Assembly: GCF_003337305.1 (NCBI RefSeq)
Contig: NZ_QPJO01000005.1
Location: forward strand, 1 to 64,000
Direction of reading: 5' to 3'
Source of the DNA: Winogradskyella arenosi
GTDB lineage: Bacteria; Bacteroidota; Bacteroidia; Flavobacteriales; Flavobacteriaceae
DNA length: 64,000 nucleotides
This document shows, one piece after another, positions 44,526-55,090 of this stretch. The notes under the pieces were generated by a model, which saw only the letters and a list, made by a program, of their open reading frames with translations, had not been told where the DNA came from and did no database searches. The position numbers and the translations under genes are program-made. How positions within the stretch are numbered: position 1 is the first letter of the stretch; each line of letters begins with the position of its first letter.

Positions 44526-45347
44526 ATGCAACAAATTTTCAATTTTGTTATTAGAAACAAAACTTTTCTGTTGTTTTTATTGCTTTTCAGTACGGGGTTA
44601 GCGCTTACGATTCAATCGCATTCTTACCACAAGAGTAAATTTATTAACTCTGCTAATGTCTTAACAGGGGGTGTTTACGGTACCATGAATTCTGTAGACC
44701 AGTATTTTCATCTTAATACAGAAAATGACATTCTTGCTGAAGAAAACAGGCGGTTAAGAGAGCAACTACTCAATCTATCTACAAATAAGGACACCACCTT
44801 TATAGACAGTTCTTATGCCAAATCTAAATACCGAGTTACGACTGCTGAAGTCTATAAAAATAGTTATGCCTCGGTTAATAATTACCTGACTTTAAATAAA
44901 GGAACTAACGACGGAATCGCTCAAGATTTTGGGGTTATTACCTCTAATGGTATTGTAGGGATTATAGATAATACCTCTAAAAACTACGCCACTACGCTAT
45001 CGATTTTAAATAAAAAAAGTCGTATTAACGCTAAACTTAAAGCTTCTAACCATATAGGCTCATTAACTTGGGATGGCGTATCTCCAGAATTTGTACAATT
45101 AGATGATGTCTCACAATTTGCAAATATAAAAGTTGGTGATACCATTCTTACCGGTGGTGAATCTTCAATTTTCCCAAAAGGCATTGGTATTGGTACCATT
45201 GCTAGTTTTGATACCGATATAAGTGGAGATACCTACACCATTCAAGTCAAATTGTTTAATGACATGACCAGTATTGGTAAGGTTTATATTTTAGAAAATT
45301 TAGACAGAGAAGAAATTCGTTCCTTAGAAAATAAAATAAATGACTAA
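44526..45347 (+). CDS. mreC: Rod shape-determining protein MreC
   Basis: The 273-residue protein has an N-terminal membrane helix (KTFLLFLLLFSTGLALTI), a coiled coil (LAEENRRLREQLLNL) and a periplasmic beta domain with typical stretches (DFGVITSNGIVGIID, TSIGKVYILENL). MreC activates PBP2-RodA. It starts 10 bases after mreB and overlaps mreD by 8 bases. Confidence 0.95.
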   Translation: MQQIFNFVIRNKTFLLFLLLFSTGLALTIQSHSYHKSKFINSANVLTGGVYGTMNSVDQYFHLNTENDILAEENRRLREQLLNLSTNKDTTFIDSSYAKSKYRVTTAEVYKNSYASVNNYLTLNKGTNDGIAQDFGVITSNGIVGIIDNTSKNYATTLSILNKKSRINAKLKASNHIGSLTWDGVSPEFVQLDDVSQFANIKVGDTILTGGESSIFPKGIGIGTIASFDTDISGDTYTIQVKLFNDMTSIGKVYILENLDREEIRSLENKIND

Positions 45348-45846
45348 TGTTACTGGTTTAAATATTGTTCGGTTTGTGCTCCTCCTATTAATTCAGGTGG
45401 TGATCTGCAATCATATTAATTTTTTAGGCTACATTAATCCGTACATTTATATCATCTTTATCTTTCTTTTTCCTATTAGAGAAGAACGCCTCTTATTGCT
45501 TTTTGTAAGTTTCCTCTTGGGGCTTATGGTCGATTTATTTTCAGACTCTGGCGGCGTCCATGCTGCGGCTGCCGTCTTCTTAGCTTATGCAAGACCTATA
45601 CTGCTTAAAAACTCCTTCGGAATGCTTTATGAACACCAATCCATAAAGTTTAATTCTACCGAATTAGGAAGTCTAATCAGCTATGTCACACTGGGGACAA
45701 TCTTACATCATTTTGTTCTTTTTTCATTAGAAATATTTAACATTTCTAATATAATTTTAATCTTGAAGAAGACGTTATTCTCTAGTATTTTCACTATTAT
45801 CCTTAGTGTATTACTTATAATTTTATTTAGTCGAAACCGAAAATGA
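45340..45846 (+). CDS. mreD: Rod shape-determining protein MreD
   Basis: The 168-residue protein is nearly all membrane helices (about five), with the LGLMVDLFSDSGGVHAAAAVFLAY segment (read in parts) that is the hallmark of MreD in this phylum. Its start overlaps mreC and its end overlaps the PBP2 gene by 4 bases. It is a component of the Rod complex. Confidence 0.93.
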   Translation: MTNVTGLNIVRFVLLLLIQVVICNHINFLGYINPYIYIIFIFLFPIREERLLLLFVSFLLGLMVDLFSDSGGVHAAAAVFLAYARPILLKNSFGMLYEHQSIKFNSTELGSLISYVTLGTILHHFVLFSLEIFNISNIILILKKTLFSSIFTIILSVLLIILFSRNRK

Positions 45847-47780
45847 GAAAACTGTTATTATTAACAACTGTTGTTCTTGTTGGCCTTGTTTTTATTGCGC
45901 GATTATTTTATCTCCAGGTTTATGATAATTCTGCCTATAATATTTTTGAAGATATTGCCATCAAAAAAGAATATAACTACCCTAAACGTGGCTATGTTTA
46001 TGACCGAAACGGAGAACTGCTTGTGGCCAACCAACCATCTTATGACGTTATGGTTATCCCTAGGGAAGTTGCCCCGTTAGACTCTTTAGAAATCGATGAA
46101 TTTTGTAGGCTTTTAAAAATCACAAGAGAAGATTACGATAAAAAATTAAAACGAGCAACCTCCTATTCCCCGAGACTTCCTTCTCCTTTTGTGCCGCAAC
46201 TCTCAAAGCGAGATTATGCTGTACTTCAGGAAAAAATGAGAAAATATGAAGGGTTCTATATTCAAAAACGATCCCTTCGCTCCTATCAAACAACCATTGG
46301 GGCTAATGTTTTAGGTGATATTGGAGAAGCCAATAGAGCAACCATTGCCAAGAAACCTTACTATAGATTGGGAGATTTAATAGGAAACCAAGGGGTTGAA
46401 AAAACTTATGAAGAAGTTTTAAGAGGCGTTAAAGGGATTAAATTTATCCAGAAAGATCGTTTTAATAAAAACATAGGTCCTTATAAAGATGGTATTTACG
46501 ACACCTTACCGGTTCCTGGAAAAGATATTACGATCACTATAGATTCTGAACTGCAAGCTTATGGCGAGTTATTAATGAAGCACAAACGTGGCGGAATTGT
46601 TGCCTTAGATCCAAGCAGTGGTGAAATACTTGCTATGGTCACAGGTCCAAGTTACAACCCTAATGATTTAGTGGGTAGAAATCGTTCTAAAAATTATACA
46701 AAACTTCATTACGATACCATTGCAAAACCGTTATTTGACCGTGGTTTATTAGCGCAATACCCGCCGGGATCTCCGTTTAAAGTTATGAATGCGCTTATAG
46801 GTTTACAAGAAAATGTTATTGACGTCAATGACACTTACACCTGTCGATTGGGGTACTATTATGGTAGTAGAAAATTAACAGGCTGTCACCACCATAGCAA
46901 TCCGACTGATATGAATCACGGGATTTCACAATCATGTAATGGTTATTTTGTTCATGTGTATCGTAAAATTATTGATAAATATAGTGATGCTGGGGAAGGC
47001 ATGAACGTCTGGGCCAAACATGCTAGAAGTTTCGGCTTAGGCGACTTTTTACACAATGATTTATCTGTAGGCCGAAAAGGTCGCATACCAGATGGCGATT
47101 ATTATGATAGAGCCTATGGCGATAATCGTTGGGGCTCTACCTATATTGTGTCTAACGCTATTGGCCAAGGTGAGGTAGAGACCACTCCTATTCAGTTGGC
47201 AAATATGACGGCTGCCATTGCTAATCGAGGGTTTTATTACACACCGCATATTATAAAAAAGATTCAGGACGACACAATACCTAAAGCTTATACAACACCA
47301 AAATACACCACCATAGATAAGCAACATTTTGAACCGGTGATTCAAGGTATGTTTGATGTTTATAATAAAGGAACCGCGCAATCTTTAAAAGTCCCTGGAA
47401 TAGACATCTGTGGAAAAACAGGAACAGCAGAAAATTTTATTAAGATAGACAGTGTAAAAACACAGCTTACCGACCATTCTATTTTTGTGGCTTTTGCCCC
47501 TAAAGACAACCCTAAAATTGCACTTGCTATATTTGTTGAAAACGGATATTGGGGAAGTCGTTTTGCAGGAAAAATGGCCAGTTTAATGATTGAAAAATAC
47601 ATTAAAGGAACCATTACCAGAACAGATTTAGAAGATTGGATTCTTACGCATAGTCTTGAGGACGAATACAAAAAACCGTATTCTGGCGAGCCTTTTGAAA
47701 TAAATAGAGGCGCCAAACTTCAAGTCATTGATAATTACGCAACAGAATTACCTGATACCTCAGGCGGATTAAAACTATAA
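45843..47780 (+). CDS. mrdA: Penicillin-binding protein 2 (elongation transpeptidase)
   Basis: The 645-residue class B PBP has a short cytoplasmic start and one membrane helix (LLLTTVVLVGLVFIARLFYLQV, read in parts). A pedestal domain with RGYVYDRNGELLVANQ follows, then the transpeptidase domain. Active-site motifs are SPFK with Ser310 and Lys313, SCN in SQSCNGYF, and KTG in CGKTGTAEN. It crosslinks sidewall peptidoglycan with RodA, whose gene starts 6 bases later. Confidence 0.95.
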   Translation: MRKLLLLTTVVLVGLVFIARLFYLQVYDNSAYNIFEDIAIKKEYNYPKRGYVYDRNGELLVANQPSYDVMVIPREVAPLDSLEIDEFCRLLKITREDYDKKLKRATSYSPRLPSPFVPQLSKRDYAVLQEKMRKYEGFYIQKRSLRSYQTTIGANVLGDIGEANRATIAKKPYYRLGDLIGNQGVEKTYEEVLRGVKGIKFIQKDRFNKNIGPYKDGIYDTLPVPGKDITITIDSELQAYGELLMKHKRGGIVALDPSSGEILAMVTGPSYNPNDLVGRNRSKNYTKLHYDTIAKPLFDRGLLAQYPPGSPFKVMNALIGLQENVIDVNDTYTCRLGYYYGSRKLTGCHHHSNPTDMNHGISQSCNGYFVHVYRKIIDKYSDAGEGMNVWAKHARSFGLGDFLHNDLSVGRKGRIPDGDYYDRAYGDNRWGSTYIVSNAIGQGEVETTPIQLANMTAAIANRGFYYTPHIIKKIQDDTIPKAYTTPKYTTIDKQHFEPVIQGMFDVYNKGTAQSLKVPGIDICGKTGTAENFIKIDSVKTQLTDHSIFVAFAPKDNPKIALAIFVENGYWGSRFAGKMASLMIEKYIKGTITRTDLEDWILTHSLEDEYKKPYSGEPFEINRGAKLQVIDNYATELPDTSGGLKL

Positions 47781-47786
47781 CTTTTC

Positions 47787-49067
47787 ATGCTAAGAGAAAA
47801 CCAAAGACACTTTAAGTTCGATTGGATTACTATAATATTATTCTTATTATTAGTGGGCTTTGGGTACCTCAACATTTTATCGGCCTCACATATTGGAGAG
47901 ATTACGAGTTATTTTGACACGAGCCAATTGTATGGAAAGCATATGATGTTTATAGGCTTAACCCTTATTCTTATCATACTTATCCTCTCTCTAGAAGCCA
48001 AGTTTTATGAAAAGTTTGCCAGTATCATTTATTTGGTGGCTATGCTCGCCTTAGTAGGTCTCTTCATATTTGGAAAAGAAGTGAATGGGGCACGTTCCTG
48101 GTACGGAATTGGCAGCATGACGATACAGCCTAGTGAGTTTGCTAAATTTGCAACCGCCTTAGCCGTAGCGCGTTTTATGAGCGACTTACAAACCAATATG
48201 CAAACCTTAAAAGACCAAATTAGAGTGGCTGCCATTATATTTATTCCAGCCCTCTTAATCTTATTGCAAAACGATGCCGGAAGTACCATTGTATATCTAG
48301 CTTTCTTTTTTGTGTTTTATCGCGAAGGCTTACAGCAAATTTATTTAGCCATTGCCTTAAGCTTAATTGCACTCGCTGTTATAGGTTTAAAATTTGGCGT
48401 TTTAATTACGGCAGCGATTGCAGCTATTATTATCTTTAGCGTTTATTTTCTTAGAAGGAAGAAACGAGGCTCTATTCTTCAATATATAACCGTCCTTGCC
48501 TTATGCGTTAGCTTCTCTTATGGGGTACGATTATTTTATAATCACGTGCTAAAACCGCATCAACAAAATAGAATTAGTCTGTGGTTACGACTAGAAAACG
48601 ACCCTGTAAAACTACAGCGTATGAAGAAGGAAGAGGCCTATAACCTTATTCAATCGGAACATGCCATTAGTTCTGGAGGACTTTCGGGTAAAGGTTTTTT
48701 ACAAGGTACACGCACCACTGGTAAATTTGTACCAGAACAACATACCGATTATATCTTTAGTACCGTTGGTGAAGAATGGGGCTTTTTAGGCTCTAGCGGG
48801 GTAGTCCTTTTATTTGTATTGCTAATTATTCGGATTTTATATTTAGCCGAATCTCAAAAATCTCAATTTAGTCGGGTTTACGGATATAGTGTCGCCTCCA
48901 TATTATTTATCCACTTTACCATAAATATCGGTATGGTTATGGGGCTTATCCCAACCGTTGGTATTCCTCTTCCCTTTTTTAGTTATGGGGGGTCTGGACT
49001 TTGGGGCTTTACTATTCTACTTTTTATTTTTGTAAAATTAGACAGTAACAAGATTAATGAATGGTAG
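47787..49067 (+). CDS. rodA: Peptidoglycan glycosyltransferase RodA
   Basis: The 426-residue SEDS-family polytopic membrane protein has hallmarks GARSWYGIGSMTIQPSEFAKF (read in parts), the catalytic-region VPEQHTDYIFSTVGEEWGFLG segment, and PTVGIPLPFFSYGGSG. It polymerises glycan strands from lipid II together with PBP2. It ends the mreBCD-mrdA-rodA operon. I see no strong terminator directly after it. Confidence 0.95.
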   Translation: MLRENQRHFKFDWITIILFLLLVGFGYLNILSASHIGEITSYFDTSQLYGKHMMFIGLTLILIILILSLEAKFYEKFASIIYLVAMLALVGLFIFGKEVNGARSWYGIGSMTIQPSEFAKFATALAVARFMSDLQTNMQTLKDQIRVAAIIFIPALLILLQNDAGSTIVYLAFFFVFYREGLQQIYLAIALSLIALAVIGLKFGVLITAAIAAIIIFSVYFLRRKKRGSILQYITVLALCVSFSYGVRLFYNHVLKPHQQNRISLWLRLENDPVKLQRMKKEEAYNLIQSEHAISSGGLSGKGFLQGTRTTGKFVPEQHTDYIFSTVGEEWGFLGSSGVVLLFVLLIIRILYLAESQKSQFSRVYGYSVASILFIHFTINIGMVMGLIPTVGIPLPFFSYGGSGLWGFTILLFIFVKLDSNKINEW

Positions 49068-49272
49068 GCAGTACAGCTTTTATAGCCTTACCAAATTTAA
49101 AACGTTTGTCTGTTAGAATCCCTTAGGGCTTTTAAGAAATAATTCTTCGCTTTTAAGGCTATAATTGTTAAACGCAAAAGAGACAGCCTCTCAGATTAGA
49201 GGTCTTCCCCCCTTGTTTAAAAGTTTAATAAGAAGCCTTATAGAGAGTCGTTTTTTCCTTCACATCAAGGCA

Positions 49273-49306
49273 TAAAAAAACCTGCAACGTAAATACACTG
49301 CAGGTT
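49273..49306 (-). terminator. Terminator of valS
   Basis: The 8-bp stem AACCTGCA/TGCAGGTT (49279-49286 and 49299-49306) is followed on the minus strand by a run of U residues. It stands 9 bases after the valS stop. Confidence 0.8.
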
Positions 49307-49315
49307 ATTATTTTA

Positions 49316-51946
49316 TTATTTTAAACTTGATAAGCTCGCCGTAATGGTTTCAATCTTAGCTAAAGCATCAGCTTCTTTTTTCTTTTCTGCTGCAACAACT
49401 TGCTCCGGAGCTCCGGCTACAAAGCGCTCGTTAGATAACTTCTTTTGAACCGATTTAAGAAAACCTTCAGTGTAGTTTAACTCTTCTGTCAGCTTCTTAA
49501 TTTCTGCCTCCACATCAATACTTCCTTCCATGGGAATAAAGTATTCATTAGACTTTACTCTAAAGGTTAAAGCACCTTCAACAGGCTCATTTACGTATTC
49601 AAATTGCTCTAAATTTCCTAATTTTGAAATGACAGCATCAAAAGTCCTGGATGATTTTTCATTGTTCACCACAGAAAACTTAATCGCATCTTTAAAGGCA
49701 ATATTCTTTTGTTTTCTAATGTTTCTAATTCCAGAAATCACTTCAGAAGCAAAATCAAATTCAGAAATTAAAGTTGTATTAATAGGTTTCGCTTCAGGCC
49801 ATTTTGCAATGATTAAAGCCTCTTCTGGAGAGCGCTCTTTAATATATTGCCAAATATCTTCCGTTAAGAAAGGCATAAAAGGGTGAACAATTTTTAAGTT
49901 ATCCTCAAAAATAGACATCACTTTATCATACGTTACTCTATCTATAGGTTGCTGATAAGCGGGTTTAACCATCTCTAGCATCCAGCCACAGAAATCATCA
50001 TAAATTAACTTGTAAATTGCCATTAAAGCATCACTTAAACGGTACTTGCTAAAATGATCTTCAATTTCTAATAAAACAGATTGAAACTTCGACTCATACC
50101 ATTGTAAAGCAATTTTACTAGATTCGGGTTGAGCAATATCTGCAACCTCCCAAAGATTGGTTAATTGAAAGGCATTCCAAATCTTATTTCCAAATCCTTT
50201 TCCTTGTTGGCATAAGGCTTCATCAAACATAAGGTCATTTCCTGCTGCAGAACTTAATAATAAGCCTACTCTAACACCATCTGCAGTATATTCTTCAATA
50301 AGTTTTAAAGCATCTGGCGAGTTCCCAAGAGATTTAGACATTTTACGTCGTTGCTTGTCACGCACTAAACCTGTAAGGTAAACATTCTTAAATGGCTTTT
50401 CATCTTTATACTCGTAACCCGAAATGATCATTCTAGCAACCCAAAAGAATAAAATATCTGGCCCTGTTACTAAATCATTAGTTGGGTAATAGTATTTTAT
50501 TTCTTCGTTTTCAGGATTACGGATACCATCAAAAACACTCATTGGCCATAACCAAGAGCTAAACCATGTATCTAAAGCATCTGTTTCTTGTCTTAGATCT
50601 TCAGCTTTTAAGTTGGCATCATTGGTTTTCTCTTGTGCTAATTTTAAAGCATCATCAAGGGTTTCTGCAACAACGAAATCTTCTTTTCCGTCGCCATAAT
50701 AAAAGGCAGGAATTTGCTGTCCCCAAAGTAATTGACGTGAGATATTCCAATCACGGATATTCTCCATCCAATGTCTATAGGTGTTTTCAAATTTCTTCGG
50801 AAATAGTTTAATATCGCCATTTTTTAAAACGGCATCAATAGCAGGCTGTGCTAAATCTTCCATTTTTAAGAACCACTGATCACTTAATCGAGGCTCAATA
50901 ACAGCCTTTGTTCGCTCTGAAGTCCCTACTTTATTAATATGGTTTTCGGTCTTAACCAAAATACCAGCATCTTCTAATTCCTTAGAAATAGCTTTTCTTA
51001 CTACAAAACGATCTTGACCTTCGTAATGCATTCCAAAGCTATTTAAACTCGCATCATCATTAAAAATATCTACTACCTCTAGTTGATGTTTATCACCTAA
51101 AACTTTATCGTTTTCATCATGAGCAGGCGTCACTTTTAAACAACCCGTACCAAACTCTACATCCACGTAGTCATCTTCAATGATAGGAATAACGCGACCA
51201 CAGATAGGCACAATAGCTTTCTTTCCTTTAAGATGTGTAAAACGCTCATCGTTAGGGTTAATACAAATGGCCGTATCTCCAAAAATAGTTTCTGGTCTAG
51301 TTGTCGCAATGGTTAATTTTTCATCGCTTCCCTCTACTTGATACTCTAAATAGTACAGTAAACCTTGTTTTTCAACATGATTAACTTCCTCGTCAGACAG
51401 GGTCGTTTTTGCTTCCGGATCCCAGTTTACCATTCGGTAACCTCTATAAATAAGGCCTTTATTGTATAAATCTACAAAGACTTTAATCACGGCTTCAGAC
51501 ATATCATCATCCATGGTGAACTTTGTACGATCCCAATCACAAGAACAGCCTAATTTTTTAAGTTGCTCTAAGATAACACCGCCATATTCTTCCGTCCATT
51601 CCCAAGCGTGTTTTAAAAACTCTTCGCGAGACAAATCGTTCTTATCAATACCTTGTTCTTTTAGTTTGGCTACTACCTTAGCTTCTGTAGCAATAGAAGC
51701 GTGATCCGTACCTGGAACCCAACATGCATTTTTCCCCATTAAACGTGCACGACGAATTAAGACATCTTGAATGGTATTATTCAACATATGCCCCATGTGT
51801 AAAACTCCGGTAACATTAGGCGGTGGAATTACAATGGTATACGGCTCTCTATCGTCTGGTACAGAGTGAAAGTATTTGTTTTGCATCCAGTAGTCGTACC
51901 ACTTATTTTCTACGGACAATGCATTATATTTTGATGGGATTTCCAT
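49316..51946 (-). CDS. valS: Valine--tRNA ligase
   Basis: The 876-residue class I synthetase charges tRNA-Val. Its HIGH-type motif is [13 protein letters not shown] near residue 45, and KMSKS is in [11 protein letters not shown]. An editing domain lies between them ([13 protein letters not shown]). The C-terminal coiled-coil arm that grips tRNA is at the end ([11 protein letters not shown] onward). ATG at 51946 ([13 protein letters not shown]) is chosen because it begins the conserved N terminus; the upstream 11 codons are not. Confidence 0.97.
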   Translation of the reverse strand: MEIPSKYNALSVENKWYDYWMQNKYFHSVPDDREPYTIVIPPPNVTGVLHMGHMLNNTIQDVLIRRARLMGKNACWVPGTDHASIATEAKVVAKLKEQGIDKNDLSREEFLKHAWEWTEEYGGVILEQLKKLGCSCDWDRTKFTMDDDMSEAVIKVFVDLYNKGLIYRGYRMVNWDPEAKTTLSDEEVNHVEKQGLLYYLEYQVEGSDEKLTIATTRPETIFGDTAICINPNDERFTHLKGKKAIVPICGRVIPIIEDDYVDVEFGTGCLKVTPAHDENDKVLGDKHQLEVVDIFNDDASLNSFGMHYEGQDRFVVRKAISKELEDAGILVKTENHINKVGTSERTKAVIEPRLSDQWFLKMEDLAQPAIDAVLKNGDIKLFPKKFENTYRHWMENIRDWNISRQLLWGQQIPAFYYGDGKEDFVVAETLDDALKLAQEKTNDANLKAEDLRQETDALDTWFSSWLWPMSVFDGIRNPENEEIKYYYPTNDLVTGPDILFFWVARMIISGYEYKDEKPFKNVYLTGLVRDKQRRKMSKSLGNSPDALKLIEEYTADGVRVGLLLSSAAGNDLMFDEALCQQGKGFGNKIWNAFQLTNLWEVADIAQPESSKIALQWYESKFQSVLLEIEDHFSKYRLSDALMAIYKLIYDDFCGWMLEMVKPAYQQPIDRVTYDKVMSIFEDNLKIVHPFMPFLTEDIWQYIKERSPEEALIIAKWPEAKPINTTLISEFDFASEVISGIRNIRKQKNIAFKDAIKFSVVNNEKSSRTFDAVISKLGNLEQFEYVNEPVEGALTFRVKSNEYFIPMEGSIDVEAEIKKLTEELNYTEGFLKSVQKKLSNERFVAGAPEQVVAAEKKKEADALAKIETITASLSSLK

Positions 51947-51976
51947 GTTTTGGTATTGTTTTTGTAATATAGCTGT

Positions 51977-51984
51977 CAAAAATA
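51977..51984 (-). promoter_or_regulatory. Candidate -7 box of valS
   Basis: TATTTTTG on the minus strand lies 30 bases before the valS ATG. No clear TTTG is seen at the usual distance. Confidence 0.45.
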
Positions 51985-52077
51985 CTTATAATTCCTATTT
52001 CGAAAAATTATTACGTTAATAATATATCGCTTCAAAGCATAAAATCTGTTAAATGAAGGGTATTACAACTAATTAAT

Positions 52078-52108
52078 TTTGATTGAAAGGAAAAAGTAAC
52101 TAGTTTTG
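52078..52108 (+). promoter_or_regulatory. Promoter of the DUF1573 gene
   Basis: TTTG (52078-52081) and TAGTTTTG (52101-52108) are 19 bases apart, matching the phylum's consensus, about 25 bases before the start codon. Confidence 0.7.
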
Positions 52109-52133
52109 AATAATCAATTTTAAAATTAAAATG

Positions 52134-52559
52134 ATGAAAAATTTATTAGCAATTTTGTTTGTAGGACTGATCAGTTTTGGTTCTTTCGCTCAAGAAAAAG
52201 TAGCAAAAATCGAATTTAAAACCGACGTGATTGACTATGGTACCATAGAAAAAGGTTCGGATGGTGTTAGAGTCTTTGAGTTTACAAATACAGGAAACGC
52301 GCCTTTAGTGATTTCTAATGTAAAATCAACTTGTGGTTGTACCGTTCCTAAAAAACCGAAAGATCCTATTATGCCAGGAGAAACCGGAGAGATTGAAGTA
52401 AAATACGACACAAAGCGTGTTAACCCAATACGAAAAACCATTACCGTTTATTCTAATGCTGAAACCCCAACGGTAGCCTTAAAAATTAAAGGTTTAGTTG
52501 TAGATTCTGCAAAAACGAGCGTTTTAGAGAAAAAAAGTAAAAGCATGCTAGAGCAATAA
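52134..52559 (+). CDS. DUF1573 domain-containing exported protein
   Basis: The 141-residue protein has a signal peptide (ending GSFAQ) and one Ig-like DUF1573 domain with its signature (FEFTNTGNAPLVISNVKSTCGCTVP, read in parts, and PGETGEIEVKYDT). These MSP/ASH-type beta sandwiches are widespread and abundant in Bacteroidota, but their role is unknown. The Cys-Gly-Cys may bind metal or form a disulfide. ATG at 52131 or 52134 is possible. It is monocistronic, with its own promoter and terminator. Confidence 0.88.
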   Translation: MKNLLAILFVGLISFGSFAQEKVAKIEFKTDVIDYGTIEKGSDGVRVFEFTNTGNAPLVISNVKSTCGCTVPKKPKDPIMPGETGEIEVKYDTKRVNPIRKTITVYSNAETPTVALKIKGLVVDSAKTSVLEKKSKSMLEQ

Positions 52560-52584
52560 TCTAGACTTCATTTTATACCATAAC

Positions 52585-52618
52585 AATGAGTTCTCAAATT
52601 GAGAACTCATTTTTTTTA
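52585..52618 (+). terminator. Terminator of the DUF1573 gene
   Basis: The 13-bp stem AATGAGTTCTCAA/TTGAGAACTCATT (52585-52597 and 52599-52611) with a one-base loop at full pairing (the tip probably opens) is followed by T residues. Confidence 0.85.
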
Positions 52619-52685
52619 TCCATTTTTCCCTGATAAGCTATAATAAATTTCAGAACTTAGCACTTTAAAATAAAACCACTATTAT

Positions 52686-53876
52686 ATGCCCGTTATATCT
52701 CAAAAAGGCATCAACATGCCAGAATCACCAATTAGAAAATTGGTACCATATGCTGAAGCCGCTAATAAACAAGGTAAAAATGTTTATTACCTTAATATAG
52801 GTCAACCCGATATAAAGACCCCACAAGTAGCTTTAGATGCTATAAAAAATCAAAATATAGAAACCATAGCTTATAGCCGATCTGAAGGTGCTGAAAGCTA
52901 TAGAATGAAAATAGCCGAATACTACAAGCGTAATGACATTAACGTTTCGCATAATGATATTATAGTGACCACAGGTGGTAGTGAAGCCTTGCTTTTTGCT
53001 TTTGGTAGTATTATGGATAAAGGTGATGAAATTATTATTCCAGAGCCTTTCTATGCCAATTACAACGGTTTCTCTATTGCATCTGGCGTTAATGTTGTGC
53101 CTGTTATTTCTAAAATTGAAGATAATTTTGCTCTCCCTCCTATTGAGGAATTTGAGAAACTAATTACTCCAAAAACGAAAGCGATTTTAATTTGTAATCC
53201 TGGAAACCCAACAGGGTATTTATACTCAAAAGAAGAAATTAAACAACTTGCAGCCATTGTTAAAAAACACGATTTGTTTTTAATTGCTGATGAAGTTTAT
53301 AGAGAGTTTGTTTATGATGGTATAGAACACTATTCTATTTTACAAGAGCCAGGCTTAGAAGACCATGCTATTGTTATCGATTCTGTATCTAAACGTTACA
53401 GCATGTGTGGCGCGCGTATTGGTTATTTAGTGTCTAAAAACACTGAATTTATTACGACCGGCTTAAAGTTTGCTCAAGCCCGACTAAGTCCGCCAACCTT
53501 AGCTCAAATTGCAAGTGAAGCGGCACTAGATACGCCTCAAAGTTATTTCGATGATGTAAAAGAAGAATACGTAAAGCGTAGAAACATCTTAATTAATGCT
53601 TTAGAGAAAATTGAAGGTGTTAAGGTTGCTAAGCCTAACGGTGCGTTTTATTGTATTGCAGAACTTCCTGTTAAAAACGCAGATCACTTTGCAAAATGGT
53701 TATTAGAGTCGTTTGACTATAACAACGATACTGTAATGGTCGCCCCAGCAGCAGGTTTTTACTCGACTTCTGGTGTAGGCTTAAACCAAATTAGAATTGC
53801 TTACGTCTTAAATGAAGACAGCCTTATTAAGGCCGTAAAAATATTAGAGGAAGCTCTAAAAGTTTATAAAGACTAA
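52686..53876 (+). CDS. PLP-dependent class I/II aminotransferase
   Basis: The 396-residue fold-type I aminotransferase has the substrate/PLP motif NPGNPTGYLYS and the PLP-binding lysine in SVSKRYSMCGARIGYLV. The N-terminal NIGQPDIKTP and C-terminal FYSTSGVGLNQIRIAYVL are as expected for the aspartate/aromatic aminotransferase group. The precise substrate is not settled by sequence. Its stop overlaps the murB start by one base (TAATG), suggesting coupled translation. Confidence 0.88.
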   Translation: MPVISQKGINMPESPIRKLVPYAEAANKQGKNVYYLNIGQPDIKTPQVALDAIKNQNIETIAYSRSEGAESYRMKIAEYYKRNDINVSHNDIIVTTGGSEALLFAFGSIMDKGDEIIIPEPFYANYNGFSIASGVNVVPVISKIEDNFALPPIEEFEKLITPKTKAILICNPGNPTGYLYSKEEIKQLAAIVKKHDLFLIADEVYREFVYDGIEHYSILQEPGLEDHAIVIDSVSKRYSMCGARIGYLVSKNTEFITTGLKFAQARLSPPTLAQIASEAALDTPQSYFDDVKEEYVKRRNILINALEKIEGVKVAKPNGAFYCIAELPVKNADHFAKWLLESFDYNNDTVMVAPAAGFYSTSGVGLNQIRIAYVLNEDSLIKAVKILEEALKVYKD

Positions 53877-54889
53877 TGACTATAATTAAGAACGCTTCCT
53901 TACAACCTTATAATACGTTTGGTATTGAGGCTACGGCACAAGAGTATTGTAACATTCGCACTATAGAAGACTTAAAAACGATTCTAAAAGCGCAGCACAG
54001 TAAGTCTCTCTTTATTTTGGGAGGAGGAAGCAATATGCTCTTAACTAAAGATATTGAAGCCTTAGTTTTGCACATGAACTTAAAAGGTATTGAAGTTGTA
54101 GAAGAAACTGAAGATACTGTTATTGTAAAAGCTATGGCAGGTGAAAACTGGCATAACTTTGTGCTTTGGTGTTTGCAACACAATTATGGCGGCATAGAAA
54201 ATCTTTCTTTAATCCCCGGCAACATTGGTACAGCTCCAATCCAAAACATTGGAGCTTACGGGGTAGAGCTAAAAGATGTATTTGTAAGTTGCGAGGCTTT
54301 AGAAATAGCGAGCCAATCACTGACCACTTTTTCTAAAACAGCATGTCAATTTGGATATAGAGAATCTGTTTTTAAGCAAGACTTAAAAGGGCAATACATT
54401 ATAACTAGTGTAAATATTAAATTGACAAAGCGTGCGCATACATTGCATATTGGTTATGGCGCTATAACTAAAGAATTAGAACACTTACAAATAACCCAGC
54501 CCACGATTCAAGATATTTCTAAAGCGGTTATTGCCATTAGAGAAAGTAAATTACCAGATCCTAAAGAGATTGGTAACAGCGGAAGTTTCTTTAAAAACCC
54601 CATTGTAGCCACGGCAGATTTTAAAGCCTTACAAGCTAATTTTCCTGAAATGCCATTTTATGAGATTTCAGATCATGAAGTCAAAATTCCAGCTGGCTGG
54701 CTCATTGAAAAAGCAGGTTTTAAAGGCAAACGTTTTAAGAATTATGGCGTGCACGACAAGCAAGCTTTAGTCTTAGTGAATTACGGAGGTGCCAAAGGGA
54801 AAGATATTTTTGAATTGGCACAGTTAATACAAAAAACAATCAAACGTTTATTTAATATCAGCATTGAAACTGAAGTCAATATCATATAA
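53876..54889 (+). CDS. murB: UDP-N-acetylenolpyruvoylglucosamine reductase MurB
   Basis: The 337-residue flavoenzyme reduces UDP-GlcNAc-enolpyruvate to UDP-MurNAc in peptidoglycan synthesis. It starts with the typical NASLQPYNTFGIEA and has the FAD motif FILGGGSNML, GAYGVELKD and the catalytic serine segment GNSGSFFKNP. A C-terminal Glu closes the type I family. It is coupled to the upstream aminotransferase and followed by a terminator. Confidence 0.95.
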   Translation: MTIIKNASLQPYNTFGIEATAQEYCNIRTIEDLKTILKAQHSKSLFILGGGSNMLLTKDIEALVLHMNLKGIEVVEETEDTVIVKAMAGENWHNFVLWCLQHNYGGIENLSLIPGNIGTAPIQNIGAYGVELKDVFVSCEALEIASQSLTTFSKTACQFGYRESVFKQDLKGQYIITSVNIKLTKRAHTLHIGYGAITKELEHLQITQPTIQDISKAVIAIRESKLPDPKEIGNSGSFFKNPIVATADFKALQANFPEMPFYEISDHEVKIPAGWLIEKAGFKGKRFKNYGVHDKQALVLVNYGGAKGKDIFELAQLIQKTIKRLFNISIETEVNII

Positions 54890-54893
54890 ATAT

Positions 54894-54923
54894 AAAAGTC
54901 ACAATAAAAATTGTGACTTTTAA
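54894..54923 (+). terminator. Terminator of the aminotransferase-murB operon
   Basis: A perfect 12-bp stem AAAAGTCACAAT/ATTGTGACTTTT (54894-54905 and 54910-54921) with loop AAAA. The A-rich left side could also serve the opposite strand. Confidence 0.8.
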
Positions 54924-55090
54924 TTACAGAATGATTTCATTTTGAAAACGCTATTAATCAATTTCTTAACAAGAAAAAACCATTCTATTGCACTGGATTA
55001 ATCACCTTTATTAAGGTGTATTTAAGTATATTTACGGTTACAAATTCAATTTGGACGTTTTAAAAGACACAAAAACAAGATATTAGCATT

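Noticed and set aside
49181..49208. Hairpin CCTCT/AGAGG after rodA as terminator
   Set aside because: The stem is only 5-6 bp and is followed by C and T mixture rather than a T run.
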